A DNA stretch of 64,000 nt from Cellulomonas wangleii (GCF_018388445.1 NZ_CP074405.1:310001-374000); one strand, 5' to 3'; shown: positions 7,692 through 15,794, counted from the first letter of the stretch. Translations and numbers: made by a program. Notes: generated by a model from the sequence alone, not told the origin.

Positions 7692-8150
7692 TCAGGGCTG
7701 CGCCGGTGGACCGTCCGTGGTCGGGGTCCGGGCCGCGGGGTCGTAGTAGTCGTCGTCGTCCGCCGGGTCGTTGCGCCGGGGGCGGGCGGCCGGCTGTGCG
7801 GGGGGTGACGGTCCGTCGGGTGGTCGCGCGTCGAGGGCGTCGTCGGCGTCGTCCGGGCCGTCGGGGTCGCCCACCACGACGACCACGTCGACGTCGTCAC
7901 CGAGCTCCACGCCCTCGGCGCGCCGGGCGGCGACCTTGACCGGCACCATGAAGCCGCCGTCCTTGGGGAAGATCGACGTGGTGAACGTCGTCGCGCCCAG
8001 CGTGACCGTCGCGGGGATGCAGCCCCAGCCGTACGTGACGCGCGAGGCGATCGCCCGCAGGCGTGCGGCCTCGGGGTCGGGGAGCGCGACGAAGTGGTAC
8101 GGCGCGGGTCCGCGCCACCAGATCACCTCACCGCCGAACCGCAGCTCCAC
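7692..8150 (-). CDS. DUF1905 domain protein with acidic/proline-rich tail
   Basis: 152 residues from GTG at 8150. Residues 1-95 are a complete DUF1905 domain: ELRFGGEVIWWRGPAPYHFV, then VTYGWGCIPATVTLGATTF, TSIFPKDGGFMVPVKVAARRAEGVELGDDV. The last 60 residues are disordered-looking: acidic (DPDGPDDADDALD), then Pro/Ala/Arg-rich, with DDDDYYD. DUF1905 proteins are small beta-barrels of unknown function. No operon partner. A truncated relative lies 2.2 kb away at 5345-5461. Confidence 0.8.
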   Translation of the reverse strand: MELRFGGEVIWWRGPAPYHFVALPDPEAARLRAIASRVTYGWGCIPATVTLGATTFTTSIFPKDGGFMVPVKVAARRAEGVELGDDVDVVVVVGDPDGPDDADDALDARPPDGPSPPAQPAARPRRNDPADDDDYYDPAARTPTTDGPPAQP

Positions 8151-8206
8151 CCGGCGAGCATGGCAGCAGGCGCCGACAGTCGCGCAGGCTCACCGACCGG
8201 GCCGCC

Positions 8207-9160
8207 TCACCCCGCTCGTGCGGCGGCGACGACGGACTCGATCGCCGACCCCGCCGGGACGACGATCGTCGCGACGGCGGCGCCGAGCGTAAGCTCCACC
8301 TGCGTGGCGTCCGCGTACAGCGGGTGCGGGGTCAGCGCGACGGTGTCCAGCCGGCTGAGCGGCAGCACGAGCCGCGACGCGGAGTGCTGCGGCGTCTGCC
8401 CGCGCGTGACCCAGGTGCTGCGGCCGAGCACCTCGACGGCCGACCCGTCGCCCGCGACGACCGCCCCTTCCACGGTGGCCGGGGACAGCACGTGCGCGGC
8501 CAGCCGCACGAGGCCGAGCGCCCCGGTGGGCCGGACCGTCAGCCGGCGCCGCCCGTGGCACGCCCACGGCACCAGGCCGGGGTTCGCGCGGACCGCCGCG
8601 GTGACGTCGGCGACCAGGGCGAGGTCCTCGGGGCCCGGGTCGAGCGGGCACGGTGCGGCGGCGCGCCCCGCGGCGTCCAGGGCGCGCCCGACCGCGGTCG
8701 GCGCGCCGACGACCGCTCCCGCGCGCAGCACGTCGACCAGCCGCGTGACCTGCGTGCGCGCCGACCCGTTGAACCGCACCGTCAGCGCGGCGCCGTCGTC
8801 GGTGCGGACCGTCAGCCGCCCATCGAGCAGGTCGACGGACTCCTGGACCACGACGACGCGCGTCAGCGGCACCGTGCGCACGTCGTACCCGGCCGGGACC
8901 GCGGGAACGCCGCGGCGCGCCCGCTCCGCCGCGCGTCGGCTGAGCACCGTCAGGGTCGTCGCGTCCACGACCAGCAGGTGGTCGTACAGGTCCATGTCGG
9001 CGGTCGCGTCGCGCCGGGCGATGTTGCGGGGGACCTTGAGGACGAGCCGCGCGGCGTCGAGGTCGAGCGGGTGGTCGCGGTAGAGGCGCGGGACGTCGTC
9101 GGGGGTCGTGACCTCGTCGATCCACGGGCCGAACCGGTCGTACTCGGTGGTGGCGGTCAT
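8207..9160 (-). CDS. Conserved hypothetical protein
   Basis: 317 residues from ATG at 9160, preceded by GGGGAG. No signal peptide, membrane span or recognised motif. The sequence alternates short beta-rich segments (HLLVVDATTLTVLSRRAAER, RVVVVQESVDLLDGRLTVR) with helices, and FNGSARTQVTRLVDVLRAG may be a helical linker. I do not recognise the family. It diverges from a cupin/hypothetical pair across a 265-base region that contains a hairpin and a TAGGGT hexamer (9244-9239, minus) that could be its -10. Confidence 0.7.
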   Translation of the reverse strand: MTATTEYDRFGPWIDEVTTPDDVPRLYRDHPLDLDAARLVLKVPRNIARRDATADMDLYDHLLVVDATTLTVLSRRAAERARRGVPAVPAGYDVRTVPLTRVVVVQESVDLLDGRLTVRTDDGAALTVRFNGSARTQVTRLVDVLRAGAVVGAPTAVGRALDAAGRAAAPCPLDPGPEDLALVADVTAAVRANPGLVPWACHGRRRLTVRPTGALGLVRLAAHVLSPATVEGAVVAGDGSAVEVLGRSTWVTRGQTPQHSASRLVLPLSRLDTVALTPHPLYADATQVELTLGAAVATIVVPAGSAIESVVAAARAG

Positions 9161-9246
9161 CCGGCTCCCCGGTCCTGGGCGCGGCGCGCCGACGGCCCGG
9201 CACGCGGGGTGCGGCACCCCCGTGGTGCGCGCAGCGCGACCCTACT

Positions 9247-9265
9247 CCCGGCCACCTCGGCCGGG
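9247..9265. repeat. Hairpin in divergent intergenic region
   Basis: Perfect 7-bp stem CCCGGCC / GGCCGGG with a 5-base loop in the 265-base gap 9161-9425. Besides this and weak promoter-like hexamers I see nothing in the gap. It may be a regulatory hairpin or a protein-binding site. Confidence 0.35.
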
Positions 9266-9425
9266 TGCCGGGACGTTGCACCGGCCGCGCCGGGTGACGT
9301 CGCGGTGGCGACAGCGGGACCGCGCCCGGTGGCCCGGCACCGCGCGCGGGCACGCCCCCGGCGTCCGACACTGGCAGCGGACGCCCGACGACGGACGCCC
9401 TCACCCGCCCGCCAACGAGGATCAC

Positions 9426-9824
9426 ATGAAGATCACGCGCAGCGGCGGCCGGTCCGTCCCCGGCCCCGAGGACTGGTTCACCGGCACCGTCTGGATCGAC
9501 GGCGTCCGGAACCCCGACGGTCCCGGGTCGGCCGGCTGCGGGCACGTGCGGTTCGCGCCCGGCGCCCGCACGGCGTGGCACCGCCACCCGCGCGGGCAGA
9601 CGCTCTACGTCACCGACGGCATCGGCCGGGTCGCCCGCCGCGGCGGCCCGGTCGAGGAGATCCTCCCGGGGGACGTCGTGCACATCGACCCGGACGAGGA
9701 GCACTGGCACGGCGCGAGCCCCGACCGCTTCATGGCGCACGTCGCGCTCCAGCAGGCCGACGACCACGGCGAGGTCGTCACCTGGCTGGAGCACGTCACC
9801 GACGCGGACTACCGCGGGTCGTGA
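9426..9824 (+). CDS. Cupin-domain protein (CarO/YhhW-like small cupin)
   Basis: 132 residues forming a single cupin barrel. Cupin motif 1 is FAPGARTAWHRHPRGQTLYVTDGIGRV, giving the usual His-x-His pair and Gln/Glu, and motif 2 is PGDVVHIDPDEEHWHGASPDRFMAH with the third metal-binding His. This subgroup (GxVRFxPGARTAWHxHPxGQ) resembles carboxymuconolactone-associated and (R)-mandelonitrile lyase-like cupins, but no activity can be assigned. The stop overlaps the GTG of the next gene, so the two are coupled. Confidence 0.85.
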   Translation: MKITRSGGRSVPGPEDWFTGTVWIDGVRNPDGPGSAGCGHVRFAPGARTAWHRHPRGQTLYVTDGIGRVARRGGPVEEILPGDVVHIDPDEEHWHGASPDRFMAHVALQQADDHGEVVTWLEHVTDADYRGS

Positions 9825-10450
9825 CCGGCGCCGTCGACCGGTACGAGGGGCACATCCTCGGCCTGGCCACCGCGGACGGGCGTCGCGTCGTCGTGGGCCG
9901 GTGGCTGCGCTCGCCGTGGGGGCGGTTCGCGGACGTCATGACGCAGGACGCGCGCGGCCGCCGCACGCTGCTCGCACCGTCCGACGCGGTCGCCGACGAG
10001 GTCACCGCGACGTACGTCGTCGACGAGGTCGTCGTCACACCGGTCCGCGTGACGTGCGACCCGGCCACCCGACGCTGGCACGTCACCTCCGGCCCGCTGA
10101 CCGCGGACGTCACGCTGGGCGGGCGGACCGCGCTCGGGGCGCTGCTCACCGCCCTGCCCCGGCCCGTCACGCGCTCGCGGGCGTTCGCCGCCGCGGTCGA
10201 CCCGGTCGCGTCGCGGCTGGTCCCGGGGGTGCGGACCGTCGGCAGCGCCGGGCAGGGGCGCCGCGAGTGGTACGGCGCCACCGGGCAGCACCGGGTCGTC
10301 GACGTCGACGCGACCTGGGACGGCGTGCCGTGCGGACCGCTGCTGCCGGACGTGCCGCCCGTCGAGCTCGGCTTCTCGTCCGTGCCGCACCGCCCGACCG
10401 TCACCGCGGTCCGGACGACGATCGCGCTCGGGGGCGAGGGTCGCGCCTGA
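9821..10450 (+). CDS. Conserved hypothetical protein, coupled to cupin gene
   Basis: 209 residues starting GTG at 9821, overlapping the cupin stop (GTGA). The content is beta-rich: GHILGLATADGRRVVVGRW, TYVVDEVVVTPVRVTCD, WHVTSGPLTADVTLGGRTALGALL and a Pro-rich stretch before GFSSVPHRPTVTAVRTTIAL. Repeated strand-turn-strand units suggest a barrel or lipocalin-like fold, possibly a desaturase-related or DUF-type ligand binder. I do not recognise a family. Coupling to the cupin suggests shared use. Confidence 0.65.
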   Translation: MTGAVDRYEGHILGLATADGRRVVVGRWLRSPWGRFADVMTQDARGRRTLLAPSDAVADEVTATYVVDEVVVTPVRVTCDPATRRWHVTSGPLTADVTLGGRTALGALLTALPRPVTRSRAFAAAVDPVASRLVPGVRTVGSAGQGRREWYGATGQHRVVDVDATWDGVPCGPLLPDVPPVELGFSSVPHRPTVTAVRTTIALGGEGRA

Positions 10451-10519
10451 GGCGCAGGCCCCGCGGTCCGAGGTCGACGTGCGGCGTCATCGCCGGTGAC
10501 GTCCGACGTGCCCCTGGCC

Positions 10520-10525
10520 TAGCGT
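10520..10525 (+). promoter_or_regulatory. -10 hexamer TAGCGT, leaderless start
   Basis: TAGCGT ends six bases before the ATG at 10532; no ribosome binding site is present. No clear -35. Confidence 0.5.
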
Positions 10526-10531
10526 GCGCGC

Positions 10532-11377
10532 ATGGCCACCGTCGTCCCGTACCGCCCCCTGCCGCTCGACCTCACGGACGTGCGGTACGCGCACGGTCCC
10601 GACTCGGAGCGTCGCCCGGAGGTGCCGGCCGGGAAGACGGTGGAGCTGCAGTGGGACACCAGCAGGGTCTACCCCGGCACGACGCGCCGGGTCCGGGTCC
10701 ACGTCCCCGCGCACGACGGCCCCCCGCCGCCGGCGGGGGTGATGGTGTTCAACGACGGCGGGCTGTACCTCGACCCCGACGGGGACGTCCGCGGCGGCGT
10801 CGTCCTCGACAACCTGGTGCACGCCGGCGACGTCCCGTACACGCTCGGCGTGTTCGTCGACCCCGGCGTCGTCGTCGGCAGCCCGCAGCCGAAGAACCGC
10901 AACGTCGAGTACGACGCGTTCGACGACCGCTACGCGACCTTCCTGCTCGACGAGATCCTCCCGCTGGTCACCACGCGGTACGACGTCACCGACGACCCCG
11001 AGCGGTGGGGCGTGTGCGGGGGCAGCAGCGGCGGCGACGCGGCTTTCACGGTGGCCTGGATGCGCCCCGACCGGTTCCGGCGGGCCGTGTGCTTCCTGTC
11101 GAGCTTCGCGCAGATGCCCGGCGGCAACCCGTACCCCGAGCTGCTGGCGAGCACCCCGCGCAAGCCCTTGCGGGTCTTCCTCCAGGCCGGGCACCGCGAC
11201 CTCAACCACGACGCGCCCACGCGGAACTGGCTGGCCGAGAACCTGCGTGTCGGCGCCGCCCTGGCCGAGGCCGGGTACGACCACCGCCTCGTCCTCGGGG
11301 ACGGTGGGCACAGCACCAACCACGGCGGCGTGCTGCTGCCCGACGCGCTGCGCTGGGCTCTGGGCCCGCGCGCGTGA
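10532..11377 (+). CDS. Enterochelin esterase-like alpha/beta hydrolase
   Basis: 281 residues, cytoplasmic (no signal peptide). The D-alanyl esterase/Fes-type pattern is visible: TRRVRVHVPAHDGPPPPAGVMVFNDGG, KNRNVEYDAFDDRYATFLLDE, the nucleophile elbow CGGSSGGDAAF near residue 168, and the catalytic His in GDGGHSTNHGG near residue 258. Relatives hydrolyse siderophore lactones or act on carbohydrate and peptide esters. No iron-uptake genes are adjacent, so a siderophore role is not supported by context. Confidence 0.85.
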   Translation: MATVVPYRPLPLDLTDVRYAHGPDSERRPEVPAGKTVELQWDTSRVYPGTTRRVRVHVPAHDGPPPPAGVMVFNDGGLYLDPDGDVRGGVVLDNLVHAGDVPYTLGVFVDPGVVVGSPQPKNRNVEYDAFDDRYATFLLDEILPLVTTRYDVTDDPERWGVCGGSSGGDAAFTVAWMRPDRFRRAVCFLSSFAQMPGGNPYPELLASTPRKPLRVFLQAGHRDLNHDAPTRNWLAENLRVGAALAEAGYDHRLVLGDGGHSTNHGGVLLPDALRWALGPRA

Positions 11378-11380
11378 CGC

Positions 11381-11677
11381 TCAGGCGGTGAGCACCTGCT
11401 CGTAGTGCTCGACCACCGGGAACGGGTCGTAGAAGTGGTGCAGCAGCCGGCGCCACTCCTGGTACCCGGCCGAGCCGCGGAACCCCACGGTGTGGTCCTC
11501 CAGCGACCGCCACGTGACGAGCAGCAGGTAGGTGCCCGGTCGCTCCACGCAGCGCGACAGCGTCAGGCCCTCGAACCCCGGCGTGCCGGCGATGATCGCC
11601 CGGGCACGCCCGAAGGCGTCCTCGAACTGCGCCTCACGGCCGGGGACGACGGACAGCAGCGCGTGCTCGAGGACCAT
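11381..11677 (-). CDS. Antibiotic biosynthesis monooxygenase (ABM) domain protein
   Basis: 98 residues, the length of a single ABM dimeric alpha/beta-barrel domain. It begins LEHALLSVVPGREAQFEDAFGRA, followed by GFEGLTLSRCVERPGTYLLLVTWRSLEDHTVGFRGSAGYQEWR and VVEHYEQV, the standard ferredoxin-like order. Such proteins are often stress-linked quinol or heme-like monooxygenases without known substrate. The start codons of this and the divergent HNH-like gene are only 44 bases apart; CACGAT lies six bases before its ATG. Confidence 0.85.
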   Translation of the reverse strand: MVLEHALLSVVPGREAQFEDAFGRARAIIAGTPGFEGLTLSRCVERPGTYLLLVTWRSLEDHTVGFRGSAGYQEWRRLLHHFYDPFPVVEHYEQVLTA

Positions 11678-11709
11678 GCGGCGATCGTGGCAGAGGAAGC
11701 CCGGGCGGC

Positions 11710-11715
11710 TACGGT
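11710..11715 (+). promoter_or_regulatory. -10 hexamer TACGGT, leaderless start
   Basis: TACGGT ends six bases before the ATG at 11722. The 44-base divergent gap leaves no room for a -35 outside the overlapping opposite promoter. Confidence 0.45.
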
Positions 11716-11721
11716 GCGCCC

Positions 11722-12165
11722 ATGAGCAACCTGAACGAGGTCGGCGAGCGGGACGCGTGGCGCTGCTGGCTGTGCGACCAGCCGGTGGACCCCGACGCGT
11801 CGGTGAACTCCGACCTGGGGCCCAGCGTGGACGCGGGCGTCGCCCCCAAGGCGAAGAAGGGTGCGGCCGCTCCCGAGCGGCTGGCGCACCGGGCGTGCAA
11901 CACCCGCAAGGGTGCGGTCAAGCCGGTGGTCCCGTGGTCGCCCGACCTGTTCGTCGTCGACCCCGCGCCCATCGCGGAGACGGTGGAGCGGCTGCGACGC
12001 AAGGGCGGGCGGGAGGTCGTGGCGCGCTGCCCCGGCCGGGCCGACGCGGACGCTGCCGCCGAGTGGCTGGTCGACCGGCTGTCGCGGTTCGCCCCCGACC
12101 TGCCGGTCACGACGCAGGTCGAGCCCGGCGGCGGGCAGTTCCTGCTGTCGGTGCGGACCCGCTGA
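11722..12165 (+). CDS. HNH-endonuclease-like zinc finger protein
   Basis: 147 residues. The N-terminal 60 residues hold CWLCDQPVDPDAS (a C-x2-C knuckle) and LAHRACNTRKG, the His-x3-Cys-Asn end of a degenerate HNH/ICEA fold seen in many small actinobacterial HNH-like proteins. The middle H of a canonical HNH triad is not evident, so catalysis is doubtful. Residues 75-147 (DLFVVDPAPIAETVERLRRK to the C-terminus) form a separate alpha/beta segment, perhaps a regulatory or binding domain. Nucleic-acid binding is inferred. Confidence 0.7.
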   Translation: MSNLNEVGERDAWRCWLCDQPVDPDASVNSDLGPSVDAGVAPKAKKGAAAPERLAHRACNTRKGAVKPVVPWSPDLFVVDPAPIAETVERLRRKGGREVVARCPGRADADAAAEWLVDRLSRFAPDLPVTTQVEPGGGQFLLSVRTR

Positions 12166-12185
12166 CACCGTCACCCGGGCGGCCG

Positions 12186-12191
12186 TAGCCT
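12186..12191 (+). promoter_or_regulatory. -10 hexamer TAGCCT, leaderless start
   Basis: TAGCCT ends six bases before the ATG at 12198, directly after the stop of the HNH-like gene. Confidence 0.45.
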
Positions 12192-12197
12192 GCCCGC

Positions 12198-12695
12198 ATG
12201 ACGCACCCCGGGATGCTGCTCCGCCGTGCGGTGCCGGCCGACGCCGAGCGCGCCGGCACCGTCCACTTCACGTCGTGGGTCGAGACGTTCACCGGGCTCG
12301 CCTCACCCGAGTTCTGGGCCCGCGCGTCGCAGGAGCGCAGCGTCGCCATCTGGCGGCGGCTCCTCGACGACGGGCTCGACGCGACGCTGGCCGAGGTCGA
12401 CGGTGAGGTCGTCGGGCTCGCGATCGTGGGTGAGGCGACGGCGCGGCACGGGCACGAGCCGGTCCGCGAGCGCGAGCTGTCCAACCTCTACGTGCTGGCG
12501 GCGCACCACGGCACGGGCGTCGGGCAGGCGCTGCTCGACGCGGTGCTGCCCCCGGCGGAGCCCGCCCAGCTCTGGGCTGCGCGCGGCAACCCGCGGGCCG
12601 TGCGGTTCTACGAGCGCAACGGGTTCGCCGCCGACGGTGCGACCGACGACGGGTCGTCGTTCGGCGGGATCGAGGCGGTGCGTCTGGTGCGGTGA
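12198..12695 (+). CDS. GNAT-family N-acetyltransferase
   Basis: 165 residues. N-terminus MLLRRAVPADAERAGTVHFTSWVETFTG is typical of GNATs that precede a helix-turn of the PhnO/YjcF type. Motif A LSNLYVLAAHHGTGVGQALLDAVL contains the H-G-T-G-V-G loop, and motif B is LWAARGNPRAVRFYERNGFAADG. Acceptor unknown. It converges on the histidine phosphatase gene with a 22-base gap. Confidence 0.88.
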   Translation: MTHPGMLLRRAVPADAERAGTVHFTSWVETFTGLASPEFWARASQERSVAIWRRLLDDGLDATLAEVDGEVVGLAIVGEATARHGHEPVRERELSNLYVLAAHHGTGVGQALLDAVLPPAEPAQLWAARGNPRAVRFYERNGFAADGATDDGSSFGGIEAVRLVR

Positions 12696-12717
12696 GGTAC
12701 GGCGTCCCTCGGCGTCG

Positions 12718-13398
12718 TCAGACCGTCAGGTGCGCCACGTCCCCGACCGTGACCACCGCGCGGTTGTGGAAGAACCCGTCCTCCCGCAGCGTCGTGATGC
12801 TGCCGGACGGGACGGGGAACGCGACGTGCCCGGCGGCCTCGACCGGCATGCCGATCCACGCCGCGACGACGAGGGTCGCGGTGAACCCGTGGGTCACGAC
12901 GACGAGCTCGTCGACGTCCCGCGCGAGCAGGTCCGTCATCGCGCCGTAGACGCGCAGCGCCACGTCGAGCCGCGTCTGCGCGCCGGGCACGCCCGGGTGG
13001 TGCCGCAGCCGGTCGCCCACGGCAGGCGCCGGGGTGTACCGCGCGTCGAGCCACGCCTGCGGGCGGCCCTCGGCGTCGCCGTAGGAGATCTCGCGCAGGC
13101 GGGCGTCCGCCTCCGGTGCGGCGCCCAGCGCGGCCGCCACGACCTGCGCCGTCCGCCACGTGCGGCGCAGGTCCGACGACACGACGGCGACGCTCGACGC
13201 GCCGACGCGCTCGCGCAGCACGGCCGCGATCGCCGCCGCCTGGTGCTCGCCGCGCGGCGTGAGGTCCGAGTCGTGCTGCCCGCCGACCAGCCCGTCGACG
13301 TGGTGCGTCGCCTCCGGGTGCGTCACGACGCTGACGGTGCGCACCCGCGGCGGGACGACGCCGGGCACGGGCGGTGCGGGGAGAGTCGCGGAGTCCAC
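12718..13398 (-). CDS. Histidine phosphatase superfamily protein, variant active site
   Basis: 226 residues from GTG at 13398. The fold is clear: SDLTPRGEHQAAAIAAVL after the first strand, VVSSDLRRTWRTAQVVAAAL, LREISYGDAEG, and the second catalytic His in VVVTHGFTATLVV. The first motif reads VTHPEATHHVDG instead of LVRHGET: the catalytic His is kept but the phosphate-binding Arg is replaced by Thr. Such THPEATHH variants occur in actinobacterial relatives. Whether it still dephosphorylates sugar phosphates is uncertain. A shorter start 20 residues downstream is possible. Confidence 0.8.
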   Translation of the reverse strand: MDSATLPAPPVPGVVPPRVRTVSVVTHPEATHHVDGLVGGQHDSDLTPRGEHQAAAIAAVLRERVGASSVAVVSSDLRRTWRTAQVVAAALGAAPEADARLREISYGDAEGRPQAWLDARYTPAPAVGDRLRHHPGVPGAQTRLDVALRVYGAMTDLLARDVDELVVVTHGFTATLVVAAWIGMPVEAAGHVAFPVPSGSITTLREDGFFHNRAVVTVGDVAHLTV

Positions 13399-13431
13399 GC
13401 GCGCACCCTCCCACGCGCCGCCACGCCCGCC

Positions 13432-13503
13432 TCCATCCTTCGATGCAACCGCCCCGGTTCGTCCCTGCGCCCGGCGCGGCAGCACCCCCCGGATTCCTAG
13501 CGT
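13432..13503 (+). promoter_or_regulatory. Operator plus -10 for the CPBP/two-component operon
   Basis: Near-palindrome TCCATC-CTTC-GATGCA (13432-13447, 11 of 12 arm positions fit TCCATC/GATGGA), then TAGCGT at 13498-13503 as -10. The operator starts 66 bases before the -10, and the ATG at 13543 lies 45 bases after it. Both distances are identical in the promoter at 28906-28977. No good -35, consistent with an activator. Confidence 0.65.
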
Positions 13504-13542
13504 CGAGTCATGTCGCACCGACCCCGACGAAAGGGAACTCCG

Positions 13543-14505
13543 ATGAGCGTCCTCACCCCACCGGCACCCCCGCAGCAGCGGGGCGGCCTGCCCGGTCTGA
13601 TCCGCCGCCGCCCGCTGCTGTCGTTCGTCGTCCTCGCGCTGGGACTCAGCTGGATCGCGTGGATCCCCTTCATCCTGTCGAACCACGGCCTCGGTGTCTG
13701 GGACTTCACGTTCCCCGGCGACGAGGGCGGCCAGCTGCTCGGCATGCTGCCCGGCGCCTACCTCGGGCCCATCGGCTCGGCCCTGCTGGTCACCGCGGTC
13801 GCGGACGGCCGCGCCGGGCTGCGGGCGTGGGTGGGGCGGCTGTGGCGGTGGCGCGTCAACTGGCGCTGGTACGTCGGCATCCTGCTGGGTGTCCCGACCG
13901 CGATGGTGCTGTCCGGGCTGGTCTTCTCCGGCGGGCAGATGCAGGCGCCGGCCATGCTCGCGATCGTCGCGCTCGTGCCCGGGCTGCTCATCCAGATGGT
14001 CACCACGGGCCTGGCCGAGGAGCCGGGCTGGCGTGACTTCGCGCTGCCCCGGGCGCAGCGTCGGTTCGGGCCGGTGGTCGCGGCGCTGCTCATCGGGCTC
14101 CTGTGGGGCGTGTGGCACCTGCCGCTGCACCTCACGTCGTGGGCCGGGTGGCCCGAGATGCCGTGGTCGCGGCCGCTGGAGTTCATCGCCTTCTGCATCG
14201 TGTTCAACATCGTCATGACGTGGGTGTTCAACCGCACCGGCCAGAGCCTGCCGATGGCGATGCTGCTGCACGTGAGCATCAACAACACCGCGTCGACCGT
14301 GTGGGAGAGCATGTTCCCCGGCATGGACCGTGACACGTTCCAGCGTGCGCTCATCCTCGCGGCCACCGTCGCGGCGGTCGTCGTGCTGGTCCGCAGCCGC
14401 GGCCGACTGGGCTGGACGTCGCACGAGGAGGCGCCTGCCGTCACGGTCGAGCAGGCGCACGGCGCGGGGACCGACCGCCGGCTGGCACCGACCCCTCTAT
14501 CGTGA
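13543..14505 (+). CDS. CPBP-family intramembrane glutamic endopeptidase
   Basis: 320 residues with about eight membrane spans. The CPBP (Abi, PF02517) motifs are present: GLAEEPGWRDFALP (the EExxxR motif, with the two catalytic Glu), LLWGVWHLPLHL (FxxxH-type motif 2) and MAMLLHVSINNTASTVWE (the final His/Asn motif). The last 35 residues are cytoplasmic and charged. It is the first gene of an operon with a histidine kinase and response regulator (GTGA and ATGA overlaps). ATG 13543 has AAGGGA upstream; ATG 13510 is in frame but the leader length matches the twin promoter only for 13543. Possible roles: processing of a peptide, bacteriocin immunity, or signal supply to the kinase. Confidence 0.9.
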   Translation: MSVLTPPAPPQQRGGLPGLIRRRPLLSFVVLALGLSWIAWIPFILSNHGLGVWDFTFPGDEGGQLLGMLPGAYLGPIGSALLVTAVADGRAGLRAWVGRLWRWRVNWRWYVGILLGVPTAMVLSGLVFSGGQMQAPAMLAIVALVPGLLIQMVTTGLAEEPGWRDFALPRAQRRFGPVVAALLIGLLWGVWHLPLHLTSWAGWPEMPWSRPLEFIAFCIVFNIVMTWVFNRTGQSLPMAMLLHVSINNTASTVWESMFPGMDRDTFQRALILAATVAAVVVLVRSRGRLGWTSHEEAPAVTVEQAHGAGTDRRLAPTPLS

Positions 14506-15794
14506 CGACCGTGACCGAGTCTCCTGCTCAGCACCACCGCCGGCCGACGGACGTCGTGCCGGCGGTGGTCTGGGTGCTCTCGGTCGGTCTGCTGGCCGCC
14601 TCCGTGGTCGTCAGCGAGGCCGACCCGGAGGCCGCGCTCGTCCTCCCGGGCTTCGGCGACGCCGCGTGGTGGTGGTCGGCCGTGGTGCTGACCCTGCAGG
14701 CCGTGGCGCTCGCCGTGTGGTCGTCGGGGCGGCCGCGTGCCGCGCTCCTCGCGGTCGCCGCGGGGGTGCCCGCGGGATTCGTCCTCGGTGACGCCATGGG
14801 TGTCCTCCTCCTGGCGGTGATGGTCGCGACGTACCGGGCGGTGCTCGCGCGGCCCGCCGGGCGTCTTGCCACCACCCTCGTGGCGGCCGCTGCCCTGGTG
14901 GCCGGAGGGGTCGCCGCGGCCACCGCCCGCAACGGCGCCGAGGGGTGGACCGTGGTCGTGGCCGGCCTGCTGCAGGCCCTGGCGGCCGTGGGCCTGCCAC
15001 TCGTGCTCGCGAGCGTCGTCGGGTCCCGCCGTGACGCGGTCGACGCGCTCGCCCGCACCGCGCAGGCGCAGCACCGCGAGCGCGACGCGCTCGTCCAGGT
15101 GGCCGTCGAGCGGGAGCGCACGGCGATGGCCCGCGAGCTGCACGACATCGCCGCGCACCACCTGTCGGGGATCGCCGTGATGACCGGGGCGATCGGGCGG
15201 CAGATCGACGTCGACCCCGAGGGGGCGAAGGTCGCGGTCGCGCAGGTGCGCGAGCAGAGCACCGCGATGCTGCGGGACCTGCGCAACCTCGTCGTGCTGC
15301 TGCGTGACGTGGACGTGCCCGTCGAGCCCGGCGGCCCGGTGCGGATGGAGACGCTCGCCGGGATCGGCGACCTGGTGGCGGGGGCGCAGGCGGCGGGGGC
15401 GGACGTGTCGCTGGAGACGGTGGGGCCCGTCGCGGACGTCGCCGCGTCGGGGGGTGTCGGGCCGCTGGCGCAGCTCGCGGCGTACCGCGTGGTGCAGGAG
15501 GCGCTCGCCAACGCGGCCCGGCACGCGCCCGGTGCGCCGTGCTCGGTGCGCCTGGACGCCCAGGAGGAGGGGCGCCTGGAGGTCGTGGTGCGCAACCGTC
15601 CGCCCGTCGGCGGTGCGGCGCGCGGGCCTCACGACCCCGGTTACGGTCTGGTCGGCATGCAGGAGCGTGCCGAGCTGACGGGGGCGACCCTGCGGTTCGG
15701 CCCGACGCTCGAGGGTGGGTGGCAGGTCGTCCTGTCGGTCCCCGTGGGCGGACCGGCTCCCGGGCCGACGACGAGCGAGGGGCAGGGTCGATGA
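14502..15794 (+). CDS. Sensor histidine kinase, HisKA_3 (NarL-partner) type
   Basis: 430 residues. About six N-terminal membrane spans (residues 18-38, 58-76, 80-98, 100-116, 124-142, 150-173) with very short loops, so the input is probably membrane-borne. The dimerisation/phosphoacceptor helix is ERTAMARELHDIAAHHLSGI with His214, and the HATPase_c domain has VVQEALANAARHAPG (N-box) and GYGLVGMQERAELTG (G-box). Typical of DesK-like kinases paired with LuxR-type regulators. GTG at 14502 overlaps the CPBP stop; ATG of the regulator overlaps its stop. Confidence 0.93.
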   Translation: MTTVTESPAQHHRRPTDVVPAVVWVLSVGLLAASVVVSEADPEAALVLPGFGDAAWWWSAVVLTLQAVALAVWSSGRPRAALLAVAAGVPAGFVLGDAMGVLLLAVMVATYRAVLARPAGRLATTLVAAAALVAGGVAAATARNGAEGWTVVVAGLLQALAAVGLPLVLASVVGSRRDAVDALARTAQAQHRERDALVQVAVERERTAMARELHDIAAHHLSGIAVMTGAIGRQIDVDPEGAKVAVAQVREQSTAMLRDLRNLVVLLRDVDVPVEPGGPVRMETLAGIGDLVAGAQAAGADVSLETVGPVADVAASGGVGPLAQLAAYRVVQEALANAARHAPGAPCSVRLDAQEEGRLEVVVRNRPPVGGAARGPHDPGYGLVGMQERAELTGATLRFGPTLEGGWQVVLSVPVGGPAPGPTTSEGQGR

